A stretch of 64,000 nt of DNA from Phoronis australis (Eukaryota; Phoronida; Phoronidae). The notes under the pieces were generated by a model, which saw nothing but the letters and a program-made list of their open reading frames with translations, made no database searches and had not been told where the DNA came from. This document shows, in pieces, positions 47,169-57,734 of the stretch (position 1 is the first letter of the stretch; every line of letters begins with the position of its first letter). The stretch covers positions 248,001 through 312,000 of the forward strand of contig NMRA01000105.1 of the NCBI GenBank assembly GCA_002633005.1, written 5' to 3'. The position numbers were made by a program, and so were the translations under genes.

Positions 47169-47748
47169 AACTAAAATGATATATCAAAAGTAATCAGTGC
47201 CATTTATATTCATTACGACAATTTCATCCATCACAGTTTCCCCATGTTTTACATAAATTAGTTCTCAGAGGATGACAAGTTGTATTTAACACAAAATCAA
47301 TAAAGTGGTGTAAACGAGTATGGCGTATGTCAATTAGAAAGATTATTGTCACGGCGTGCGTATTACTGGAAGTATCATGGGAAGTTAGTGACAGCAACCC
47401 GTTTACCAATATGAAAAGGAATTCTTTAAAATTGTAGGAGAAATTACATATTAATTTTTGATGACCTTTCCACTAATTGACCTCTTCCGGTGCATTATGA
47501 GCCCCGATGAGGGAGTAATTGTTAACTCGGTTAAAAGTGTGGTTAATGCTAATAATCACAGACGTTTTACTTTAAGCACTTCAGAATACAAGTTGAATGA
47601 AGTGGTCAAACTTTCAGAAGAAAAATGCACCTAATGACCCCATGGGTGCACCAAATGACCTGAAAATTTAGAATTCATACTCAATCGGACTTAGTAAACA
47701 GATACGTAATTCTGAAGTCTCTAGCTCATAGTTTTAGTTTGCACTCAA

Positions 47749-47761
47749 TGACCTTTGACCT
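47749..47761 (-). promoter_or_regulatory. DR1-type nuclear receptor site, unit 1
   Basis: TGACCTTTGACCT, the reverse complement of AGGTCAAAGGTCA, a perfect direct repeat of AGGTCA with a 1-bp spacer. This is the consensus for RXR/HNF4/COUP-TF-type dimers. Confidence 0.55.
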
Positions 47762-48184
47762 ATTTTTTCTGATTGGTTAGGCCTATTGCGAAGTAAAGTA
47801 GGGTATTTAATTGGCATGTTGACTTACACGAGTGTGCTGAAATTGAAAAGAATTCCTTGAAAAACGTATTAAGAGATATAACATTTTGAACGTTACATGA
47901 CCTTTGCACTAATTGACCTCTTCCGGTGCATTATGATTACCGATGAGGGAGTAATTGTTAACTCGGTTAAAAGTGTGGTTAGTGCGAATAATCACAGACG
48001 TTTTACTTTAAGCACTTCAGAATACAAGATGAATGAATTGGTCAAACTTTCAGAAGAAAAATGCACCTAATGACCCCATGGGTGCACCAAATGACCTGAA
48101 AATTTAGAATTCAAACTTAATCGCACTTAGTAAACAGATATGTAATTTTAAAGACTCTAGCTCAAAATTCTAGTTTGCACTCAA

Positions 48185-48197
48185 TGACCATTGACCT
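48185..48197 (-). promoter_or_regulatory. DR1-type site, unit 2 (one mismatch)
   Basis: TGACCATTGACCT at the equivalent place, 436 bp after the unit 1 site; it differs by one base from the unit 1 motif. Confidence 0.45.
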
Positions 48198-48617
48198 ATT
48201 TTTTCTGATTAGTTATGCCTATTGCGAAGTAAAGTAGGGTATTCAATTGGCATGTTGACTTACACCAGTGTGCTGAAATTGAAAAGAATTCCTTGAAAAA
48301 CGTAAGAGATATAAACTTTTAAACGTTACATGACCTTTGCACTAATTGACCTTATCCGGTGCATTTTAAGCATCTTTAGGAGAATTATTGCAAAGCCCAT
48401 GGAAAATGTGTTTAACGCTGAGAATCACAGTTGTCTAACGGTTGACACATCAGAAAACTTGCTGATTGAAAAGGTCAAATTTTCAGAAGAAAAATGCACC
48501 TAATGACCCCATGTTTGCACTAAATGACCTGAAACTTTGGATTCCGATTTGATTTACCTGTGGCAATCAGACCTGTCAATTTGAAGTGTCTAGCTCAAAA
48601 TTTTAGTTTGCACCTAA

Positions 48618-48630
48618 TGACCTTTGACCT
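48618..48630 (-). promoter_or_regulatory. DR1-type nuclear receptor site, unit 3
   Basis: TGACCTTTGACCT, identical to the unit 1 motif although the surrounding unit is more diverged; 433 bp after the unit 2 site. Confidence 0.55.
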
Positions 48631-48904
48631 ATTTCACCTGATTGGATGACCCGATTACTTAGAAAAGTAATTTTTTGAATTGTCATGTTGACCTTTACCT
48701 GTGCACCGAATTTGAAAAAGATAGCTTTAAAACTGAAGGAGGAGTAGCATTTTGAAAATTATATGACCTTTGCACCAAACGACCTCTTCCGGTGCAATAT
48801 GGAATATGATTATATAACCAATCAAAATTTATATACTGTCAAAAGTCATATGCTGAATTTAAAGACCGTACCTGCACCCAATTTGGAGTTATTAAGCCTC
48901 AAAG

Positions 48905-49137
48905 TTGGTCGGAAGAAGAATAAGAAGAAGAATAAGAAGAATAAGAATAAGAATAAGAATAAAATTGAAGAAAACCCAGGAACAACAGTACTCTGCGCTT
49001 ACACGCGCAGAGTAATAAAATTGAAGAAAACCCAGGAACAACAGTACTCTGCGCTTACACGCGCTGAGTAATAAGAAGAATAAAATTGAACAAAATCCAG
49101 GAACAACAGTACTCTGCGCTGACACGCGCAGAGTAAT
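48905..49137. repeat. AAT/AAG triplet tract and three tandem hairpin units
   Basis: A GAA/AAT/AAG-rich run (48910-48960) leads into three units of AAAATTGAAGAAAACCCAGG type. Each ends in a hairpin with arms TACTCTGCGC and GCGCAGAGTA and loop TTACAC or TGACAC: 48989-49014, 49045-49070 (one stem mismatch) and 49110-49135. Unit spacing is 56 and 65 bp. Confidence 0.9.
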
Positions 49138-49596
49138 TAGTGTTATCTGGAAGGCATTGTTATGAGCAGTGTGCGTGTGTTCACACAAAAAATATAAAAG
49201 AAAATGGCGGTGTCTTTTTTCAATACTAGCAAACAACACCATATGTTTTCAAGCGTGACGTAACCCACCACTCTCGGCGCTTTTTGTTTTCATCTATTCC
49301 ACTGCTTCTTTGCATCCTTAAAAACAACATGGCGATGACACGCCCATTTCTTCACGTGCTGATCACTGAGGGTATGACCTTTTCCCGACCTCTGAAAAGG
49401 AGCCTTTCCTTTTTCCGGCACATGAAAAGGAGTCTTAAAAATGATAGCTAAGGTGACCATATAGGCCTACTACCACTGCATTAGTATGAATGAGTGCAAT
49501 GAACCCATTTTCAAGATAACACGTTTTGCTATGAGTTCGCCATTTATAGGATATGAGCGTGTTAAACACTCTTTCCCAATCGTGCGACCTATCGAC

Positions 49597-50140
49597 CATT
49601 GTCGAGAACTTGGCGAAGATGAGATGCTTAAGTAAACGGGATTGAAGGTGCACCTGCAACATAAATAGTTTTACCTTTTTTGTTGTCGTAGACATTGGTT
49701 TTTATGAGTAAAATTTTCGTGCAGAATATATTTAAGTGTTCCGACGCCTGCAAGAATCGCAACTGTGTCCACCGGTCTTTGGTTGTCGTAAATACCTAAG
49801 ATATGCAGGTGCCACATGTAGATGACGACAAATATGAATCTGTACCGAAAATCCTTTTCCATGGACAACTTTGCATAACATGTAGGTAATTCATGGAGGA
49901 AATAACAAATAAAAACTACCAGCTCTAAGTGGCTATCGTGACATGATACCAAAGAGTTAGGGTCATAATCCCAAGTTCCCCGCCTGGGTGGTATCAGATC
50001 ATTAAACGTTGAGGTCGGCTTCATCGAAAATGCAATTGGTGAAATAGTTTTTCTGATTATGACTGCCGCACTCGTTTCGGTCAGCCAGGTCAGCCGGCAG
50101 AGACTAGTGCAGTTTTTCCAGGACAGCACTGTGAACGAAC
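49597..50140. repeat. 0.54-kb dispersed repeat, copy 2
   Basis: Homologous to 40411-40950 over its full length. On the minus strand a 152-codon frame is open here (ending near 49671) but not in copy 1. It matches no family I recognise, so coding is doubtful. Confidence 0.7.
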
Positions 50141-50689
50141 AAGTGATTAACAGAACAAAGTAGAACAGGACATTTCGATTGTTTAGGAGTTAGCATTCAA
50201 ACTTTACGACTGCTTCATGTTGAGCAATTCACAATCATACTGCTCTATCTATTGAGAAATGACATGTGACGTCATAGATTATAGCCTATGGTGGCGTGTA
50301 GCTGTTTTGTGGTTGCCTCGATAGAAGTAGAATTTACATCTACCACAGGAATTGAGACTGCTGCTGTAACCAGAACAGATTAAATCGACGTTTCCGCTCA
50401 ATGTCGCGTTTTGTGACATCCAAGATAACAAGAAGACAAATAATAAAACAAAAAACGATTCTTTATACTTGACCAGCTCATTTCGGGCCCATTGTGTTTA
50501 CAAAAAAACGTCTAAGAGGAGATACTAGATGATGCTGACACAGGGATTTCTGCGGATCAGCCATTATCCTTTCACTGGCCCATTCTCCTGTAGAGATGGC
50601 TATGTAACAAAGGGAGAGGTTCCTGGTAGATTCATGTTAGGAACATTGTGTTACAGACTAGTGTCATTGGCATACTACGTAAAGGAGTT

Positions 50690-52370
50690 AATCCATGGCT
50701 GATATGTGATTGAGTGTTGAAGTATTTCATCTTCCGACTTACGTGGAGCATCACTTTGACATGAGTCACATTGTACGATAATGCGATGTATGTCTTTAGT
50801 CAAACCGGGCCAAAAGATTGTTCGTCAAGCTCTTCGCAGTGTTGAAGCTAGCCCCTGATGGCTGGCGTGTATTAAACTCAACAAGTGATTTCTCAAAGAT
50901 TTCGGAATCACAATGTGATTCCCTGGATCATCAAACCGTGTTCTATAGACAGTTCGGAACGAACCGAACAGAATGGTGCCAAGTCATCAGTGCACTGCCG
51001 CCAATCCGAGGCTATACTTTGGCCATAAGTTTTGAAGTTCTTCGTCGTCCTTTGTATGTTTGCGCACCAACTCTAGCATCGTATCTACATTTGGTGGATC
51101 AGCGGTTATCAATGAAGGAAAAACATGATCGTAATCCATGTCTATCGCCGTTTCATGTAGGTGATTTCTCGACAACATGTCGGCTGTTATTTGTTCCGCC
51201 CCTGGCGGCCATTCGATTTTGAATGCATATCTTTGAAGTGTTTGGATCGTAGCTTGCAAGCGTCTCGGTGCCAGTAACACTGCTCTATTGAGTATGGACA
51301 CCAACGGCTGATGATCTGTTTGAATTGTAAGGTCCACGTGGCCAAACAGATACTGGTCAAGCTTTCTCGTTGCGAAAACAATTGCTAGTCATTCAAGCTC
51401 TAACGGGGCATATCTTTTTTCTGCGTCGGTTAGCGAACGAGATGCATGAACTATGGGTCTGCAATTTTGCATCAGAATTGCACCCAAACCAGCTGTGCTT
51501 GCATCTGTCTGAATGACTGTTGGTTTCCGACTGTCATAGTACTCCAGCACCTTGTCAATACTAATCTCGTTTACCAACTTTTCATACGCTCGTTGCTGGT
51601 CAGTTCCCCACACAAAACTAGCTTTTGCGGCTTGTAAGAGACGACGAAGTGGTTTGCACTCAGCAGATTAGTTCGGAATGATCTTAGTCATGTAGTTAAC
51701 AAATCCTATGAATTGGCTAACTTGGTCAGCATCTTTGGGCGGGGGCATGTCACGAATGGCCTTTCACCTTCTCCGGATCCGGCTTAACTCCATCTGTGGT
51801 CAAGACATGCCCAATAGGGGAGTTCTTTTTTCAAGAAGACACATTCCCTTCCATTTAGTTAAGACTAGACTTTCGAGCGCGAAGTAGCAGTTACCTTAAA
51901 CTTTGATCATGGTCCGCAAGGTTGCAACCGTAAATGAGGATGTCGTCCCCAACGACTGTTACCCACTTTAAGGCACGTAGAACCTGAAATTCTTCTGGGG
52001 ACGTCGAAAGACCGAAAGTCATTCGCATCCACTTGTACCGCCCGACTGGTCCCCAGAATGTGGTAAGCTCCGCTGATTTGTCACTGAGACGCACTTGCAG
52101 AAATCCATCGCGAGCACCAAAGAGAGAAAAAATGTTTCGCTCCTGCGAGTTCAGGAAAAACATCTTCGATACAGGGCATTGTGAAATGATTGCGTTTTAC
52201 TGCTGAATTCAGATTTTTGGGGTCTAGGCACAAACGTATCTGACCGTTCGCTTTTCGGACCGGTTGGGCATGACTGACCCACTCGGTAGGATGGTCTACT
52301 TTAGCTATAATCCTACGTTCCTCCAACTCGTCGAGTTTCTTTTGAACGTCGGCTTTCATGGACAAAGGAA
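50690..52370 (-). pseudogene. Ty3/gypsy-type pol relic
   Basis: Minus-strand fragments run in pol order. RT N-terminal part (52365-52081) has EWVSHAQPVRKANGQIRLCL and DPKNLN. RT core (52163-51891) has GRYKWMRMTFGLS and the active-site region VGDDILIYG. RNase H start (51613-51389) has VIQTDASTAGLGAIL. RNase H end (51337-50987) has QTDHQPLVSIL and ADMLSRN. The integrase zinc-finger region (about 50860-50700) has FWPGLTKDIH and QCDSCQ. The pieces sit in different frames with stops between them. No LTRs, gag or integrase core were found. The RT segment is shortened just before the VGDD motif. Confidence 0.85.
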
Positions 52371-53477
52371 TTTACCATGTAAACAAGATGGGAGTCCGTG
52401 TAGTAGTTGCGTCGATGTTGTCTGATATGTTAAACCCCTAACTCAAATGTGACTGACTACCACTGTGTCAAGAACCGGAAACTATTTAAAGTCCTAAGTT
52501 TTCAACAAACCGTGCTGTCCTTTAAGTCTTTCCATTCCCTTGTAAACTAACTATAACTATGAACTGAATGTGTCACTTTACCAAGGTCCTTTTACACCAT
52601 CTAACCATTTCATCCATCAAATGTTTTGCTTAGACCAGACGTTTGTCACTTTCTCTTCCTCGCACACTCGCGTTGACGCTAACGCTCTTTCTAATCCCGA
52701 CTAACAATTGCACTAAAAAGTAAGACAGCATGAATGAGCCCAAATGCTGTTCAAGGTCACACAATGCATTCTGAATTCCTCTGCAGATACCACCTGCACA
52801 AGCAGATGGAGCTAAGCAGTGGTTCCCGTGATTGGTTACTGCCGAGATAGGGACAAAGATTTTTCTGACAAACGAAATGTTTTTAAAATGTCCCTATAAA
52901 CCGGAAGGTTCACAAATCCGTCAGAAAGCTAGTTAGTTTGAAACTAGTCCGAGGGTGTATGAAACCAAGAACTAGCAATTCAAAGTCAACTACAGTGGAG
53001 CAGCAACATTTTAGTGGTGATAAACGAAAATCTGAAAATGAAAATAAATGGGCCACAATTAATGCTCAGTGCACATTGCCGAACAATTTTTGAATCCTTT
53101 TGAGAGGCACTGGCTCTTCGAAGAACAAGTTTCAAACAGGCGCTTGCATATTAACTCCCGAGCATTTTGCCCGAAATCACTGATCAGAGCCTCGTGTCAT
53201 GAGAGTCCAAACTTTTAACGTTCGGACTGATGGACTATCGCTAGGTGGATCTTCGGCGTTATGGATTTTCTGCCGGACTTCCAAACCTTGGAACCCAAGA
53301 ATACCGTGATTTCTTACCTTCGGCCAACACTCTTTCTCACTTGTTGCCACTACATTTCCGTAACTGTGGGGTTGTGACAGAGGGTAATTTTCAGATATAA
53401 GGACCTTATAAGACTATGCACCTAGACCAGTATAACAATGAGAAAATAAGTTGCTGTGAACAAAATAGAACTGGTTT
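52371..53477. other. Intergenic stretch without recognised content
   Basis: No gene, known repeat or structure was recognised beyond short open frames. Confidence 0.4.
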
Positions 53478-53640
53478 TTATGCGCCCACATTTACATTTG
53501 TGGGTGCATATTGCCGTCATCTCTTTCCGGATTTGCGGGCGTCCGCAGCTGCATCTCGTAAACGCCTTGCAGGATCTTGGATGAGATTTGGCAGATGTAT
53601 TCCGTGCAGTATCCACTTTGTTGAAGGTTTTAGTGTATCT
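53478..53640 (+). repeat. End fragment of the modular element family
   Basis: Begins with the hairpin TATGCGCCCACA paired with TGTGGGTGCATA, followed by CCGTCATCTC and CTCGTAAACGCCTTG, as in the first part of 60341-61617. The rest of the element is missing. Confidence 0.65.
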
Positions 53641-55589
53641 CTTTAGGCGTGTGGGTCACATTTGAAGAAAAGAGAGCATGTCTTGTTTTTGCGAAGGTCT
53701 CACAAAAACTGTGCTTACATTATTACAATCACTTACAGCGCCATTGAGGTAATGGGGTTTTTTGGGAGGGGGGATTACCAACGGACTCGTAATCGAAGCC
53801 TATGAAACTGTTGGTGACTGCGAAACTAGGAAGAACACCGTTTTCATTCGTACCAATCGACAATATCTACGCCTCTGGAGTACACGGCGTTTCTTTGTAC
53901 GCGATCATTTCAATGAAGTAGTGGAGTCTTTTGGGTGGCGTTTGTGCTTAATTAGTCCTTTTTGCTGATTGTGATGATATTCTGAACTTCTTGGTCGATT
54001 TTAATGAGAGTAGAATTCCTGCTTTTGGTATGTTTAGCTCCTATAATATAAAAAAATGTGCAATTCAGGTTTGATGGCAATTATGTGGATTAAATGGAGA
54101 GTGGTTGAATGATATTCAGTGGTTATTTTAAGTTATTATGAATGTAACAGAGCAAGTCTCCACTGAACATCAAAAATGTGTATTTCCTCTCATCAGGCAT
54201 ACGTTTCAGTTCAATTGCACATGATAACGATCAATCTTCATGAAGGCAAAGGAAGGAAACACCCTTCTCCTGAGCCTGTCTCTAGCGAAGTGCCCGACAC
54301 ATACAGTCGTGCCCACATGCCCACGTAACAAAGGCGCACTGAGACGCAACAAAGACATCAGCATAAGAATAACTGAACATTTGCAACTAAATAAGAATAA
54401 CAATAAGCGTAAAGTTACGAACGTCCCGTCACACGAATGCAAACCGCTTATTTTATTTGTTGGCCGATAGAATATGATCTTATGCTGTCACCAACAACAG
54501 GATCGTAAGAAATACATTTCTAAGATGGGTTTTCCTCTTTTGCAGCGGCGTCGTCTAATATTCCTAATCAAAAGTCTTGATTTAATTAAATTTGTACTTC
54601 AAAACACAAAATACACTGTACATTAAGTTTTCAGTTCAGGTCAAACATGCTCTGTTCCTTATAGTTAGTTAATTTTATTTTCGGTACTCTCAATTGCTTA
54701 TTCCGTTTTAGCAATTTTGCAGTTTTCAAGCACTGGACTTTGATTGACTCGTTTCTCATTAACGAGCCAGACCTGACATCAAGACCAGTCACTGGACCAA
54801 AGTTCCCAAAGGAGCACTGACATGAACGACACCGGAGCCAAAAGGTATAGGCTTAGTCCTGTTCATCTGTCGCATCCCGGAAGTTGTAGCTTTCGACCAA
54901 ATGTTTGTACTTTATGAGCTATCGAAATTTGACCTGAACACTTGTTATGCGCCTGGGTTGATCTTTCGTTTTTGCGAGTATCGTGCCTTTCCGGAATGCA
55001 ACCCTGCTACTGGAGTCGTATTGCTTGGAAAATTTAAAACTTTAAGAGAATGCAAACACAAAGACAAATAGGGAAGAACTTTTTCCACCGACTCGGGCGA
55101 TTAAGAATACGGCAGGAGACTGGAAAAACGAGATAAGTCATGAACTTAATTGAAAATTTTACCTCTTTTAAAAAGGTTTTAATTTGTAGATTTCAGGGTA
55201 CTGATATTGTTAACGTTAAATGAATGTACATGGATACACTGAAGTAATTGACGATAACAGTGCTAACAGTGTTGTATTTCTGTCCAGGTGGTATGTTTTG
55301 TGTCGTCGTATGTGTGTATAACTTCTTTGGCATAATTTTTATCACTTCTGTTTTCCTTATGACCTTATGAATTTAGGCATACTTGTGTGACACCATGACG
55401 TTTCAAGGGGCATCTCGTAACCAAGACAAAGTCGCAGATATTGCCACAGAAGAGATTATGGATGACGTCGAGTGCTTCCGTCAAACTCGTGCCAGCAGCC
55501 CCCATCTGTCACAGCAACTGCAATTGAAATTAGTTAACCCAGCGACACCTCTCTGTGTTAAAGTAGAACGGACACAAATTTTTTCACTT
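53641..55589. other. Intergenic stretch without recognised content
   Basis: Only short open frames were seen; none shows a family resemblance I can defend. Confidence 0.35.
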
Positions 55590-56500
55590 TTTTATGCATG
55601 GTTTGCCCCCTAATTCTTTGATATCATTTGCTATTTCTCCCATTGTTAAGGACAAGTCTGCAAATGTCAACTTCAGAGACAATTATCGTACTATTGCCCT
55701 TGCTAGTGTTGTAAGTAAAGTGTTTAAATTTATTATTTTGAGTAGTGCTGATGGTCTTTTAACAACTGCACTTAATCAGTTTGGAGTTGGTTATGAGGGA
55801 AATGATTAATGCATACAGAATTATGAATTGTAGTACTTTTACTTGCTTTCTTGATGCAAATAAGATATTTGATAGAGTTAATCAAATAAAATTAACAAAC
55901 TGTTCGTGATAACCCAGAGAGTGCCTGGTTTTATATCCTCTTGTTTATTCAACATTTACGTTGATGGCTTAACCCAGAAGTTCAGACTTTTTGGCCGTTG
56001 GGGTATGATTTCTGATATAAAATTTAATCATCTCATATATCCTGATTACCTGGTCTTGCTTGCACCCTCTGTAGAGGATTTGAACAAACTGATAAACACT
56101 TGTGAGGCTCATGACACATGGCATTAAATATAATCCTGACAAAAATGCAGTCATCAGGGTACTTTCTGGTGGTAACCTGTCTGCCTTCAAACTACACGAC
56201 AGGGTTATTAGGCAGGTGAATGAATACTTATATTTAGGTCGTATCGACTCGTGTGATTAATCATATGATATTGACATTTTACGGCAACGGTGGAAACTAT
56301 TTGCTCCATGCGAACTCTAATTCGAAAATTCTGTCGTAACACTTTTGTAAAACTCAAATTGGTTTGTTCATTTGTGCGTCCATGTACACTGCTGACCTCT
56401 GGTGGAATTTTAAATGCTCAACTTATAACAAAATTTGTATTGAATTCTTATCATTACGCGTTCAAACGATTTCTGGGCTTTTCTATATTTTCTAGTCACG
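55590..56500 (+). pseudogene. Reverse transcriptase relic of a second LINE type
   Basis: The frame at 55594-55809 has PIVKDKSANVNFRDNYRTIA and SVVSKVFKFIIL, typical of the RT NYRPIAL region. The next part (55830-55900) has CFLDANKIFDRVN. The frame at 55906-56127 has FNIYVDGL and an active-site region reading YPDYLVLL in place of YADDLVLL. It has frameshifts and a lost catalytic Asp, so it is dead. It is unlike the L1/Tx1 element at 33427, and closer to CR1/L2/Rex-like RTs (inference). Confidence 0.75.
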
Positions 56501-56535
56501 ACTAGCCCTCTCTGTACTGTCTTTAATGTCAGTGT

Positions 56536-56612
56536 CGGTAATTGTACTGAATGCGGCAATTATACTGAATGCGGTAATTGTACTGAATGTGGTAATTGTA
56601 CTGAATGCGGTA
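56536..56612. repeat. 18-bp tandem repeat, four copies
   Basis: Unit CGGTAATTGTACTGAATG repeated four times with one or two changes per copy, just downstream of the LINE relic. Confidence 0.9.
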
Positions 56613-57159
56613 TAACGTAAGCTCAGGTACCATTATTTTGTGTAGGCTTCACATTGAATTCAGTCCATCCCTTTCTTATTGCTATACATTTCTTCAAGTG
56701 ACCTACTCCAATACTGAGCTGTTAGACCGCCTATTCGTTCATTTTGGATGATATCATTATACACTTGACATGTATTCTATGCTCCCGATGATCTATCTGT
56801 TTGTCTATTACTCATTGTTCTTATCTTGATCGTTTGTCACTGTTATTATTACTTGTATTTCTGAATAGTAGTAGCTAGTTTATGGACGCTATTTATGTCT
56901 GAAATAAAGTCTTATGCTTCTGCGGGGTTGCCGGTACACCGTACGTTCCCTCAAACGCAAGAAAGTCGCTACTTAGTGTCGGTGATTTTGTTAAATGTTT
57001 ATTGTGAAATATTCAGTACAATGAATATACATATCCAGAAAGCGCCAAGAGGCATTGTATCTGGGTTAAATATATACAAAGAAATCTATATACAATTATT
57101 ATACACAACTACATAATTTAAAAAACTGATGTTAAGATTACACAATGACATATGATTAC

Positions 57160-57545
57160 GATTACCAATAAACCATTTTCATACGCAATAAATTATTTTA
57201 CATGTATACAACTTTATCTACTCACACAAAGAGATTTAATGTTAAAAAGAAATTTTGATACTATTTCGGATAAAACCTTATTTTCATTTAGGTCGAGTTC
57301 TTTATATCCATTTAGAAAAAAAGTTGTTATACATTTGAGGAAGATCGTATATTTTTTTGTAAACATTGGGGGTATTGTTCGAGTGTCTGGAAAAGTTGTA
57401 CCCTCTGCTCCCCGCATACCGCACAAGCAAATAAAACGAGCATTTATCTGAGTGTCTCCACAGGAACACAGAGGTGAAATTTTAATAAAATTATGCCTAA
57501 ATTTGTCGTTGTTTAGGAATAGTCCACAGTTTCGGTGATCACGTT
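57160..57545 (-). pseudogene. 3' end of a LINE ORF, minus strand
   Basis: On the minus strand the frame reads NFIKISPLCSCGDTQ, then FLNGYKELDLNENKVLSEIV near its end. This is the pattern of the C-terminal Cys-rich motif and final helix of CR1/Rex-like LINE proteins. It is oriented against the relic at 55590-56500, so the two are separate insertions or one inverted remnant. Confidence 0.55.
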
Positions 57546-57734
57546 CTTAATTTGAAATGCATGGCAATATCTTGTGTAAACTTGCGTGTTTGCGAGAATG
57601 TTGCGTCTAACGCAGCCTTGGTCGGATTCCTCTGTTACCGTGGCAAATCCGCCGCGGGCATCAGAATACACTAAACCACTAGAGATGGCGCTACCAACAG
57701 GTAGTCACACGCATGCGTAGATACATCCATCAAG

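Larger units (their letters stand above)
47461..48799. repeat. 433-436-bp tandem array, three full units plus start of a fourth
   Basis: Units start at the ATGACCTTT motif at 47461, 47897, 48330 and 48763. Each has ATTGACCT near the start, AAAAATGCACCTAATGACCC in the middle and a TGACCTTTGACCT-like site late in the unit. Units 1 and 2 are very similar; unit 3 is more diverged. The array begins about 290 bp upstream of the LRR-Ig gene's ATG. Confidence 0.95.

Noticed and set aside
48961-48990. 2A-like peptide signal (IEENPGT) in an open frame
   Set aside because: The final Pro of the NPGP motif is replaced by Thr, the frame comes from a tandem repeat with triplet runs, and no protein flanks it; the third copy reads a different motif.
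49671-50129. 152-codon minus-strand gene in repeat copy 2
   Set aside because: The homologous copy at 40411-40950 does not keep the frame, and the peptide resembles no known family.
55383-55613. Small gene before the second LINE relic
   Set aside because: A 76-codon frame with no recognised domain or splice context; it may be LINE 5' sequence but this could not be shown.
57152-57451. Plus-strand 99-codon gene upstream of PMPCB
   Set aside because: It is the antisense shadow of a better-supported minus-strand LINE C-terminal fragment.
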